64,000 bases of DNA from contig NZ_JACOGG010000013.1 of the NCBI RefSeq assembly GCF_014284365.1, forward strand, positions 62,001-126,000, read 5' to 3'. Both the position numbers and the translations under genes were made by a program. The DNA comes from Cognatundibacterium rugosum. Lineage in GTDB: Bacteria > Pseudomonadota > Gammaproteobacteria > Burkholderiales > Burkholderiaceae_D. Below the pieces are notes generated by a model that worked only from the letters and a program-made list of their open reading frames with translations, did not search any database and was not told the origin of the DNA. This document shows, piece after piece, positions 8,506-16,307 of this stretch; the stretch's first letter is position 1, and the number at the start of each line of letters is the position of its first letter.

Positions 8506-9252
8506 ATGGCTGAAAACGATTTAGCTGTGAATACGCAGAATCAAAATGACACCACTGCGCTTACTGCAATTGGGGCTGTTGAACCAGTCGCCGATACCGC
8601 AGCGGATGTTGCTGTGGTATCGGCGCCAGCCGCTGACGCAGGCACCGATTTGGCGCCTATCGTTGATCCGGCACTGCTGGAAGTGCCGTTTAATACTGAC
8701 GCGATGGGCTTGATCGAAGCGGCGAAAACAAAAGTCTTAGACGAGATTGATGCCTCGATTTCCTGGTATGCAGAAAAGGCACCCCAGCGCGGCGCAACGG
8801 CCAGGCGCTTGCGGATTGCGATGATTACGACAGGTGGCTTGTCTGCCGTGATTCCATCCCTGACGCAGATGCATTTACCAGCCTGGATGGTGCCGGTGTT
8901 AGGGGAGACCATATCGCCGATGTGGACCTCCGTACTGATAGCCCTGACGGCGACGCTGTATGCGTACGAACGTTTTTATGGTGACGCCGAAGCCTGGATG
9001 CGCTTTGTACTGGCGCAGCAACAGTTGCAGCGTTTGCGCGAAGAATTTGAACTGAACTGGCTCACGATACAGGTCTTACACGTCGGTCAGCCCGATCTGG
9101 GTAAGGAAATGGCCGAGCTGATCCGCGTATCCCGCGCACGCCATCGCATCATCCAGATCGAGACTGAGCAATGGACGGCAGCGTTTAAGGCGGGCTTGCA
9201 AGCGACCACACCTAAGCAAGTGGAAGAGAAGGGTGCTGCGACTGGTGGCTGA
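8506..9252 (+). CDS. SLATT-type two-TM membrane protein, RADAR accessory
   Basis: A 248-residue protein with an Ala/Asp-rich N-terminal tail (about 65 residues). It then has a helical segment (EAAKTKVLDEIDASISWYAEK) and two hydrophobic segments (about residues 105-130 and 142-160, around GLSAVIPSLTQM and TSVLIALTATLYAYERF). A long amphipathic helix follows. This is the layout of SLATT proteins, predicted membrane effectors found with nucleotide-based defence systems. Some RADAR loci carry a third gene for a SLATT or Csx27-type membrane protein, which fits this position 75 bp after rdrB. Its role (membrane localisation or pore formation) is not settled. It could be co-transcribed, or have its own promoter in the AT-rich gap at 8431-8505. 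Confidence 0.7.
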   Translation: MAENDLAVNTQNQNDTTALTAIGAVEPVADTAADVAVVSAPAADAGTDLAPIVDPALLEVPFNTDAMGLIEAAKTKVLDEIDASISWYAEKAPQRGATARRLRIAMITTGGLSAVIPSLTQMHLPAWMVPVLGETISPMWTSVLIALTATLYAYERFYGDAEAWMRFVLAQQQLQRLREEFELNWLTIQVLHVGQPDLGKEMAELIRVSRARHRIIQIETEQWTAAFKAGLQATTPKQVEEKGAATGG

Positions 9253-9350
9253 GTTGGCAGAGGTGGCAGCGGTGGATGTACGCAGTGCTTGAATTGCTGT
9301 TCTGTGGCGCAAGTACAAAACACTAAAAACTAAATATTAATCACCGCCAC

Positions 9351-9426
9351 CGTCATCCCTGCGCAGGCAGGGATCCAGTGACTTTCGCCGTAATGCCGCT
9401 GGATTCCCGCCTGCGCGGGAATGACG
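9351..9426. repeat. REP-like inverted repeat with two nested hairpins
   Basis: Two 28-bp arms (9351-9378 and 9399-9426) are inverted copies separated by 20 bp. Each begins or ends with CGTCAT/ATGACG and CCAG/CTGG. Each arm also folds into its own 6-bp hairpin with loop GCAG. The arms differ at four positions only, and these are the two partners of two base pairs, so both hairpins are preserved. Repeats of this CGTCATTCCCGC type are common intergenic elements in proteobacteria. It lies about 100 bp after the SLATT gene. Confidence 0.8.
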
Positions 9427-9545
9427 AAATTTTGGGGCTGGGTTTTTTGCGAGCAGATGGCAGCAGCTAAATGACAGCTGCCAAAGAGAAGGCGTTTACT
9501 GAAACACACAGGCAGGCGCACAGCCTGCTGCACAAAACAGTACAT

Positions 9546-9575
9546 AAAAAAAGCGAGCACCATGCTCGCTTTTTT
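9546..9575. terminator. Bidirectional intrinsic terminator
   Basis: A 7-bp stem GCGAGCA/TGCTCGC with loop CCA is flanked by an A tract on the left and a T tract on the right. It can end the minus-strand symporter transcript (stop at 9597) and also plus-strand transcripts coming from the RADAR operon. Confidence 0.85.
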
Positions 9576-9596
9576 GTCGTTCAATTCAGCAGGAAA

Positions 9597-10865
9597 TTAC
9601 GCAGCTTTTTTAGTCGCTACAGCTTCCAGATGAACCGGTGTTTCTATGCCGTTTTCCCATTTCGCGATCACAGCGGCGGCGATGGAATTGCCGACTGCGT
9701 TGGTCGCGGAGCGGCCCATGTCGAGGAATTGATCCACGCCCATGATCAGCAACAGACCGGCTTCAGGGATATTGAACTGATTCAGGGTCGCAGCAATTAC
9801 CACCAGCGAAGCGCGTGGTACGCCCGCCATTCCTTTGGAGGTCACCATCAACAGCAGCAGCATGGTGATCTGGGTGCTGGTTGACAATTCTATGCCGTAA
9901 GCCTGAGCGATGAACAGTACCGCGAAGGTGCAATACATCATAGAACCATCGAGGTTGAACGAGTAACCCATAGGCAGTACGAAGCTGGAGATTTTGCGTT
10001 TGACGCCGAATTTGTCCAGTGCATCCAGAATCTTAGGATAAGCCGCTTCCGAGCTTGCAGTAGAAAAGGCCAGCAGGAAAGGTTCGCGTATCAGGCTCAT
10101 CAGATGGAAAATCGATTTGCCGAGGAACAGGAAACCGGCAAATATCAGCAGTGTCCACAGAATGCCCAGGCCCGCGTAGAAGCCTGCCATGAACTTAGCG
10201 AAAGTGACCAGCACGCCCAGACCCTGAGTCGTGACGACCGATGCCATCGCTGCAAATACCGCTACCGGTGCCATTTTCATGATGGAGCCAGTGATAGTCA
10301 GCATCACGTGTGACAATTCATCTATCACGCTGGTCAGTTTTTTACCGGTTTCACCCATCGCAGCCAGCGCAGAACCGAAGAACAGCGAGAACACCACGAT
10401 TTGCAGAATTTCGTTATTTGCCATTGCTTCCATCGGGGATTTTGGGACCAGATGGTTCACGAATTCCTTGAGCGAGAACGCAGCGGTTTTCAGATTGGTG
10501 GCAGTGCCGACTTCAGGCAAAGGCAGGTTCAGGTGTGCGCCTAATTGCAGCGCATTTGATAACAGCATGCCGATAGACAGCGATACCAGCGAGGCGATAA
10601 TAAACCAGCCCATGGCTTTCACGCCGATACGGCCTACCGTCTTGGTATCACCCAGATGCGCAATACCGATGGTCAGGGTTGAGAATACCAGCAGCGCGAT
10701 GATCATCTTGATCAGACGCAGAAAGACATCGGTGAAAATGGAAAAGTAACCGGCGAGTTCGGTCGCAAATTTGCTACCAGCCCAGGTTTCATGGCAGCCA
10801 TAGCCGACTGCGATACCAGCCAGCATCGCAACAAAGATGAGCGGGGTCATCGATTTTTTCTTCAT
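9597..10865 (-). CDS. Dicarboxylate/amino acid:cation symporter (DAACS family, GltP/DctA-like)
   Basis: A 422-residue integral membrane protein with the DAACS layout of about eight membrane helices plus two re-entrant hairpins. Seen directly are the serine-rich hairpin STASSEAAYP, the SFNLDGSMMY segment and TSKGMAGVPRASLV. Near the C-terminus, DQFLDMGRSATNAVGNS contains the Asp and Asn residues that bind substrate and cation in this family. Members take up C4-dicarboxylates, glutamate or aspartate with H+ or Na+. The substrate cannot be fixed from sequence alone. GGAG precedes the ATG at 10865. The gene appears to be monocistronic and is followed by a strong terminator. Confidence 0.85.
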   Translation of the reverse strand: MKKKSMTPLIFVAMLAGIAVGYGCHETWAGSKFATELAGYFSIFTDVFLRLIKMIIALLVFSTLTIGIAHLGDTKTVGRIGVKAMGWFIIASLVSLSIGMLLSNALQLGAHLNLPLPEVGTATNLKTAAFSLKEFVNHLVPKSPMEAMANNEILQIVVFSLFFGSALAAMGETGKKLTSVIDELSHVMLTITGSIMKMAPVAVFAAMASVVTTQGLGVLVTFAKFMAGFYAGLGILWTLLIFAGFLFLGKSIFHLMSLIREPFLLAFSTASSEAAYPKILDALDKFGVKRKISSFVLPMGYSFNLDGSMMYCTFAVLFIAQAYGIELSTSTQITMLLLLMVTSKGMAGVPRASLVVIAATLNQFNIPEAGLLLIMGVDQFLDMGRSATNAVGNSIAAAVIAKWENGIETPVHLEAVATKKAA

Positions 10866-11408
10866 ACATGCTCCGTGTGAGAGGCAGATTGCGCTGCGTT
10901 CTCGTTATGTTAGGGAATGACGCAATGAGCCTCAGTGGCGACACATTGCATACGCGTTGCGGCACAGCTGAAATTCATGAATCGGCTTGATGAGCGTTCA
11001 GGGATACTGAACGCGCGACTTCAGGTCACCGGGATGTGGGTGCTGATCCGATTGGTCGGTTTAGTCTGTTTTCCGGACTTCTTCTGAGAGAGTTTGAGGA
11101 TAAACATAATGGGGTCGCATCATGGCACTAAGCGCAGATGCACCATATTGGGGAAAACCACAATTGCCCGTTGTTTTAAACGGAAATTGTCGAAAAAAAC
11201 GGATGAAATTTGATTTTTGAGGTGTTTTAGAGCTTTTTGCTAAGAAAAAGCCAGGCTTGGCTTGTATGCCGGCAGGCATTCTGTGCTGTCGTCGCAGACT
11301 GCATGTGTGAATACGTAGTCTGTTACTTTGGAATGATGATGAGTGCTGTCTTGTGCTGTACTGCGCTTACCTCAGGTCTGCGCCTGAGGTCTGTAAGGGG
11401 CGCAGTAC
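10866..11408. other. Gene-free interval between the symporter and the SEC-C gene
   Basis: No convincing gene is seen; the short open frames here have no family features. The symporter promoter must lie in the left part. TGCACCATATTGGGG at 11139-11153 resembles an imperfect NtrC site (TGCACC-N4-TGGTGCA), but I found no sigma54 promoter placed to use it. At 11359-11407 an imperfect hairpin (CTCAGG/CCTGAG core with outer ACTGCGC/GCGCAGT pairing) lies just past the stop of the SEC-C gene and may be its terminator, although it lacks a T tract. Confidence 0.4.
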
Positions 11409-12302
11409 TCAGACGTTGACGCCGTGGCACTTCTTATATTTTTTGCCGCTGCCGCAAGGGCAGGGATCATTGCGGCCTATCTTGGCTTCTTTGCGTATGG
11501 TCTGGGTGGTATAGGTTTGGCGGAAGTTAGGTTTGTTCACTTCCTGAAAGCTGTCCCACCAGCCCATTTCTTTTTCCACGTCGTGGATATAGCCTTTGCC
11601 ATGTTCCAGCTCCAGCGCGCGGCTGGCATGGAAGTCGGCGGCGATATGTTCGTTGAACCAGTCCTGATCACTCATCTGCGGGTCCAGCAATTTGTCGGCA
11701 AACCAGCCATTGACCTGATCGGCCATTTCTTTGGCACACAGCGCCGTGGCGACATCGACGATGGTTTCTAATAAAACGGCATCGCCTTCACTCGCAGTAC
11801 GGCGCTGATTGGCCAGCAGCTCGCCCTGAGTCTGCAGGTATTCCAGCAATTCCTGACGCGGATTGTCACCCGCGATCACGCGTACCTGCCAGGCGATCAG
11901 CGCGGCGGTGCGCGACCAGATCGAGATGCCGGTGTTTTCAAACAGGGTTTTGAGTGGTGCGACATTGCCATCGCAGACCGAAGCCAGGCAGCGGCCATAG
12001 GTTTCTGTGACCACGTCGCCCATCATGCTTTCTATCACTTCATCGCTGTAGCTGCCCATCGCGATCATAGGCGCATAGGCGCTGCTGTCACGCCATGAAG
12101 CCAGTAAATGCATCGCATACATATGCAGCATGTACTCGCCGTTTTCGGTGATAGCCGGGGTGGTCGCGACCTGTTGCAAGATTTCCGTCAGGTGGGGCGC
12201 GAGTTCCGTTTTATTCTCCTCTGCCAGCGCAATTGCCGCACGCGGAAAAGGTGAGGAAAAAAATTCGAGTTGCTCGCGCAGCACAGGCCAGATGGAAGAC
12301 AT
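11409..12302 (-). CDS. DUF1186-like protein with C-terminal SEC-C zinc motif
   Basis: A 297-residue protein. The body is helical, repeat-like and acidic, resembling DUF1186 (N-terminal [20 protein letters not shown], then [18 protein letters not shown]). The last 25 residues form a SEC-C motif: [20 protein letters not shown], with C-x-C and C-H zinc ligands. The same motif ends SecA and many unrelated proteins, where it binds zinc and contacts SecB or ribosomes. Nothing shows which partner applies here. It is transcribed divergently from recC. No ribosome-binding site is obvious before the ATG at 12302. Molecular function is unknown. Confidence 0.75.
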   Translation of the reverse strand: MSSIWPVLREQLEFFSSPFPRAAIALAEENKTELAPHLTEILQQVATTPAITENGEYMLHMYAMHLLASWRDSSAYAPMIAMGSYSDEVIESMMGDVVTETYGRCLASVCDGNVAPLKTLFENTGISIWSRTAALIAWQVRVIAGDNPRQELLEYLQTQGELLANQRRTASEGDAVLLETIVDVATALCAKEMADQVNGWFADKLLDPQMSDQDWFNEHIAADFHASRALELEHGKGYIHDVEKEMGWWDSFQEVNKPNFRQTYTTQTIRKEAKIGRNDPCPCGSGKKYKKCHGVNV

Positions 12303-12776
12303 AGTTAACAGATTCGGAAAGTAAAATGTGGCTATCCTGCACGACGCCAGGGAAACACAGCATCCGGTATCGTGAAAAAACAGCTAATCGCTCAGTATAA
12401 CAGCTGCACCTGTTGAATTTTGTGACATCCCCTCTTTTTGGTGCAGATACTCAGTCTGCTGTTCCACGCCTGTTTGATCGTGCTTTGGCATGGACGGCGT
12501 GCTGGTTGGCTGATCTTGCTTAGCGTTGCGTGTAAGGCAGCTAAGTTTGGCAGTCAGGGTTGACTGGCGCTTGCAGGAAAGCCGCGCCAGATCGGTATTT
12601 GTCATTGTCATAAGCAGCACCGACACTGTATATTTGCACAGATATTCAAACTGCACGAGGTGCTGGCGCTAAGCGGCGGTTTGCCTCACGGCTGGCAGCA
12701 TCCGGCTAACCGAACAACAGACCAAGATACTCAATTTCTGATGCCTGCACCATGCAGGTAAGGACTAAGCATACAG
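12303..12776. other. Gene-free interval between SEC-C gene and recC
   Basis: Divergent promoters are expected here, but no promoter stands out. A small perfect hairpin CCTGCA-CCA-TGCAGG at 12744-12758 lies directly upstream of the recC ribosome-binding region (TAAGGA) and could influence recC translation. No RNA gene was recognised. Confidence 0.4.
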
Positions 12777-15700
12777 ATGGCTTCAACTATCACACCCGGC
12801 CTGATCGCGATACATGGCAATCAGCTCGAACAACTAGGCGCGGCAATCTTCAGCTGGCTGCGACAGCAACCATTAGACGTGCTGGAGCAGGAAACCTTTA
12901 TCGTGCAATCGAACGGGGTGGCGGAATGGCTCAAGATTTCGCTGGCCGCTGAAAATGGCATTTGCGCCGCGACCCGCGTGATGTTGCCTGCGCGTTTTTT
13001 GTGGGAATCCTACCGCAGCGTGCTGGGGCCACAGGCAGTGGCACGCCGTTCGCCGTTTGATAAATCCTCGCTGACCTGGCGTCTGATGCATATGCTGCCG
13101 CAGCTATTGACGCAGGAGGTGTTTGCGCCTTTACGCCATTTTCTGGCAGATGGCGCGCCGGAACGGCGCTTGCAACTGGCGCAAAAACTAGCCGATTTGT
13201 TCGACGGTTATCAGGTGTTTCGTTCTGACTGGCTGGCAGACTGGGATGCCGGGCACGATGCATTGCGCTGTGCAGCGGGACCGGCTTTGCCTTTGCCGCC
13301 GGATCAGGCCTGGCAGGCTGCCCTATGGCGCGCTGTGATGCAGAGCGTGGATGAGCAGCAGCGCTACGGTGGCCGCGCCCATGTGCATCAGCATTTTTTG
13401 CAGGCCTTGATGCCAGATGCGGCTTCAGATTTGCCGTCTGCTGCAACGGCTGACGCAAAGCACGATGCTAAGCCCACCCTGCCGCGCCGCATCGTGGTGT
13501 TTGGCTTGTCTGCGTTACCACGTCAGACACTGGAAGCACTGGGCGCACTGGCCCAGCATACTCAGGTCGTGATTGCGGTAGCCAATCCCTGCCAGTTTTA
13601 TTGGGGCGATATTATTCAGGGCAGGGAATTGCTGCGTGCGAATCGCCATCGTCAGGAGTTACGCGAGGGTCGCGACCTGAGCCAGATTCCACCTGAAGAA
13701 TTGCACAGCCACAGCCATCCGCTGCTGGCCGCCTGGGGTCGCATGGGACGCGATTTCATCCGCATGCTGGACGAGTTTGACGATGCCAATGCGACCCGCG
13801 CCAGCTATCAAAATCTGAGGCTGGATTTATTCAGTGAAGGACCCGGTCAGCATTTGCTGGCACAGGTGCAGGCAGCGATCCGTGATTTGCTGCCGCTGGC
13901 TGAACATGCGCACCTGCCGCTGGCTGCCGATGACCGCTCTGTGCAATTCCATATCGCTCACAGCGTGCAGCGAGAGGTGGAGGTCTTGCATGACCAGCTG
14001 TTGCTGATGCTGGCGGAGGCGCCGTCTGATGCCGACGGCAGTGTGCTGCGTCCGCGTGATATCGTGGTGATGGTGCCGGATATTGCGCAGTTCAGCGCAG
14101 CGATACAAGCCGTGTTTGACCAGTATGGGCGTCAGGATGCACGTTATATTCCGTATGAAATCGCCGATACCACAGAGCGTCAGATCAATCCTTTATATAT
14201 CGCGCTGGAATGGCTGATGCGCTTGCCGCAGCAGCGTTGCCTGCAAAGTGAAATCCGTGATTTGCTGGATGTACCTGCGATTGCGGCGCGTTTCGGCCTG
14301 GAAGAAGCTGACTTGCCGCGTCTGGGCAGCTGGATAGAAGGCGCCGGTGTGCGCTGGGGGCTGGATGCCAGCCATCGTGCGAGTCTGGGCTTGGGTCAGG
14401 TCGGTGAACAGAATAGCTGGTTGTTCGGCGTGCGTCGCATGTTACTCGGCTATGCGAATGGCGATGCGGTGGATTTTGATGCGATCCAGCCTTATCCGGA
14501 AATCGCAGGTCTGGATGCGGCACTGGCCGGTTCGCTGGCCGATATGCTGGATAAGCTGATGGTATGGCGTACCGTACTCAGTGAAGCCGCCACACCGGCT
14601 GTGTGGGCACAACGTGCACGTAGTTTGCTGAGCACTTTTTTTGCACCTGAATCGGAGCGCGACAAGCTCTCGCTGGCGCAACTGGAACAAGCCTTGCAAA
14701 GCTGGCTGGATGATTGTGAGATTGCGCAATTTGAGCAGCCGGTGCCATTGGCAGTCATGCGCGAAGCCTGGTTAGGACAGGTCGAGGAAAGCAATCTGAC
14801 CCAGCGTTTTGTATCGGGCGGTGTGACGTTTTGCACCTTGATGCCCATGCGAGCCGTGCCTTTCCGTGTGATTTGTTTGTTGGGCATGAATGATGGCGAT
14901 TATCCACGCCGCACTCAACATGCCGATTTTGATTTGCTGGCCTTGCCCGGCACCCAGCGCCCGGGTGACCGCTCGCGTCGCGATGACGACCGCTATCTGA
15001 TGCTGGAAGCGCTGCTGGCTGCGCGTGAACGTCTGTACATCAGCTGGGTGGGCCGCAATATCCGCGATAATTCGGAGCAGCCTCCTTCTGTGCTGGTGGC
15101 GCAATTGCGTGATTATCTGGCGGCTGGCTGGGATCTCGATCTGGCCAGTCTGACCAGCGAGCATCCCTTGCAGCCTTTCAGTCGCCGTTATTTTGAAGCA
15201 GGTGGGCCGTTGACTTTTGCACGTGAATGGCGCGCCGCCCATGAAGCCGAAGCGTTGGAATCTGTGACGGCTGACAACCCTAATGCGCTCACTGCGCTGG
15301 CCGCGATGGAGCCTGGTTACCGCCTCAATCTGTCTGAGCTCAGCCGTTTCATGCGCCAGCCGGTGACGTATTTTTTCCGGCAAAGATTGCAAGTCAGCTT
15401 CCCGGAACAACAACTGGTGTCGGCCGATGAAGAACCCTTCAGCCTGAACCGGCTGGATGAATATCAGTTCGCCCAGTTGCTGTTGCAGGATGATGGAGAT
15501 CGCGAGACCCTGGCCGATGTGCAGCCGGATATGGAACGCAACATAGAGCGCCTGGCGCGTGAAGGCGTGTTCCCGGTCGGACAAATGGGCAAGTGGTGGC
15601 AGCAGCAGTTATTGAGTCAGCTGGTGCCGGTACGTCAGCAATGGCTGCGCCTGTGCGCGCGCTATCCGCAACCAGCCGCCAAACATGCGCTGGCGCTGAA

Positions 15701-16307
15701 TTTTCCGACAGTGCAGATCGAGGACTGGCTGGATCAGTTGTGGACTGACGGCACGCACACTGTGTGGCTTGCGATGTCGCCCGCTAATCTGTGTCAGGCT
15801 AAGGGCGAAGAACTGCAGGTGCGGCCGGATGCCTGTTTGCCTTACTGGTTGCGGCAACTGGTGTCGGCAGCCTGTGGTGTGGCCGTTCCTGCTTATCTGG
15901 TTGGGCGCGATGCTGTGCTGTATTGCCTGCCGCTGTCGCAGCAGGATGCGCTGCAGACGCTGGACAGTGTGCTCGCCTGTTGGCAGCGCGCTTGCCAGCA
16001 GCCTTTGCCGGTTGCGCGTAAAACCGCGTTTGCTTTACTGAGCGGGAAAAATCCTGAAGAGTGCTATGACGGCAGTTACACCACGAGCGGTGAAAATCAG
16101 GACCGCTGCCTGCATCGCATGTGGCCGGATTTCGCTGCCTTGTCGGCAGAACCCGATTGGGAAGAACTGAGCCGAACTTTATATCAGCCTGTGCTGGACT
16201 GGATACAGAGTGCGGTACAGGTACAGCCGCTGCAGTCTTTGCAGCCGCTGGATGGCGGAGCGACAGAACAAAACACCCATCAGTCAGTCGGGGAGGCTGC
16301 ATCATGA
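12777..16307 (+). CDS. recC: RecBCD exonuclease V gamma subunit RecC
   Basis: A 1176-residue protein collinear with RecC. The N-terminus (IHGNQLEQLGAAIFSWL, FIVQSNGVAEWLK, VMLPARFLWESYR) matches the helicase-like first domain. GVTFCTLMPMRAVPFRVICL with GMNDGDYPR is the most conserved mid region, followed by RYLMLEALLAARERLYISWVG. RecC has lost helicase activity. It holds the complex together, splits the DNA strands and recognises Chi. The protein is followed by recB with an ATGA overlap and then recD, so all three form an operon. The complex repairs double-strand breaks and degrades unprotected linear DNA, including phage DNA. Confidence 0.95.
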   Translation: MASTITPGLIAIHGNQLEQLGAAIFSWLRQQPLDVLEQETFIVQSNGVAEWLKISLAAENGICAATRVMLPARFLWESYRSVLGPQAVARRSPFDKSSLTWRLMHMLPQLLTQEVFAPLRHFLADGAPERRLQLAQKLADLFDGYQVFRSDWLADWDAGHDALRCAAGPALPLPPDQAWQAALWRAVMQSVDEQQRYGGRAHVHQHFLQALMPDAASDLPSAATADAKHDAKPTLPRRIVVFGLSALPRQTLEALGALAQHTQVVIAVANPCQFYWGDIIQGRELLRANRHRQELREGRDLSQIPPEELHSHSHPLLAAWGRMGRDFIRMLDEFDDANATRASYQNLRLDLFSEGPGQHLLAQVQAAIRDLLPLAEHAHLPLAADDRSVQFHIAHSVQREVEVLHDQLLLMLAEAPSDADGSVLRPRDIVVMVPDIAQFSAAIQAVFDQYGRQDARYIPYEIADTTERQINPLYIALEWLMRLPQQRCLQSEIRDLLDVPAIAARFGLEEADLPRLGSWIEGAGVRWGLDASHRASLGLGQVGEQNSWLFGVRRMLLGYANGDAVDFDAIQPYPEIAGLDAALAGSLADMLDKLMVWRTVLSEAATPAVWAQRARSLLSTFFAPESERDKLSLAQLEQALQSWLDDCEIAQFEQPVPLAVMREAWLGQVEESNLTQRFVSGGVTFCTLMPMRAVPFRVICLLGMNDGDYPRRTQHADFDLLALPGTQRPGDRSRRDDDRYLMLEALLAARERLYISWVGRNIRDNSEQPPSVLVAQLRDYLAAGWDLDLASLTSEHPLQPFSRRYFEAGGPLTFAREWRAAHEAEALESVTADNPNALTALAAMEPGYRLNLSELSRFMRQPVTYFFRQRLQVSFPEQQLVSADEEPFSLNRLDEYQFAQLLLQDDGDRETLADVQPDMERNIERLAREGVFPVGQMGKWWQQQLLSQLVPVRQQWLRLCARYPQPAAKHALALNFPTVQIEDWLDQLWTDGTHTVWLAMSPANLCQAKGEELQVRPDACLPYWLRQLVSAACGVAVPAYLVGRDAVLYCLPLSQQDALQTLDSVLACWQRACQQPLPVARKTAFALLSGKNPEECYDGSYTTSGENQDRCLHRMWPDFAALSAEPDWEELSRTLYQPVLDWIQSAVQVQPLQSLQPLDGGATEQNTHQSVGEAAS

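Noticed and set aside
9351..9426. Possible CRISPR repeat pair
   Set aside because: The two copies are inverted, not direct, there is no spacer series, and each arm is a self-contained hairpin; it fits a REP-like element.
10935..10950. Possible sigma54 promoter TGGCGACACATTGCA
   Set aside because: The GG-GC spacing is one base short, and it points away from the symporter gene it would have to serve.
11061..11419. Two short overlapping open frames (72 and 60 residues) between the symporter and SEC-C gene
   Set aside because: They lie on opposite strands over the same stretch, lack ribosome-binding sites and show no conserved motif.
12384..12656. 90-residue minus-strand open frame upstream of recC
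   Set aside because: No family features or ribosome-binding site; the residue pattern looks random.
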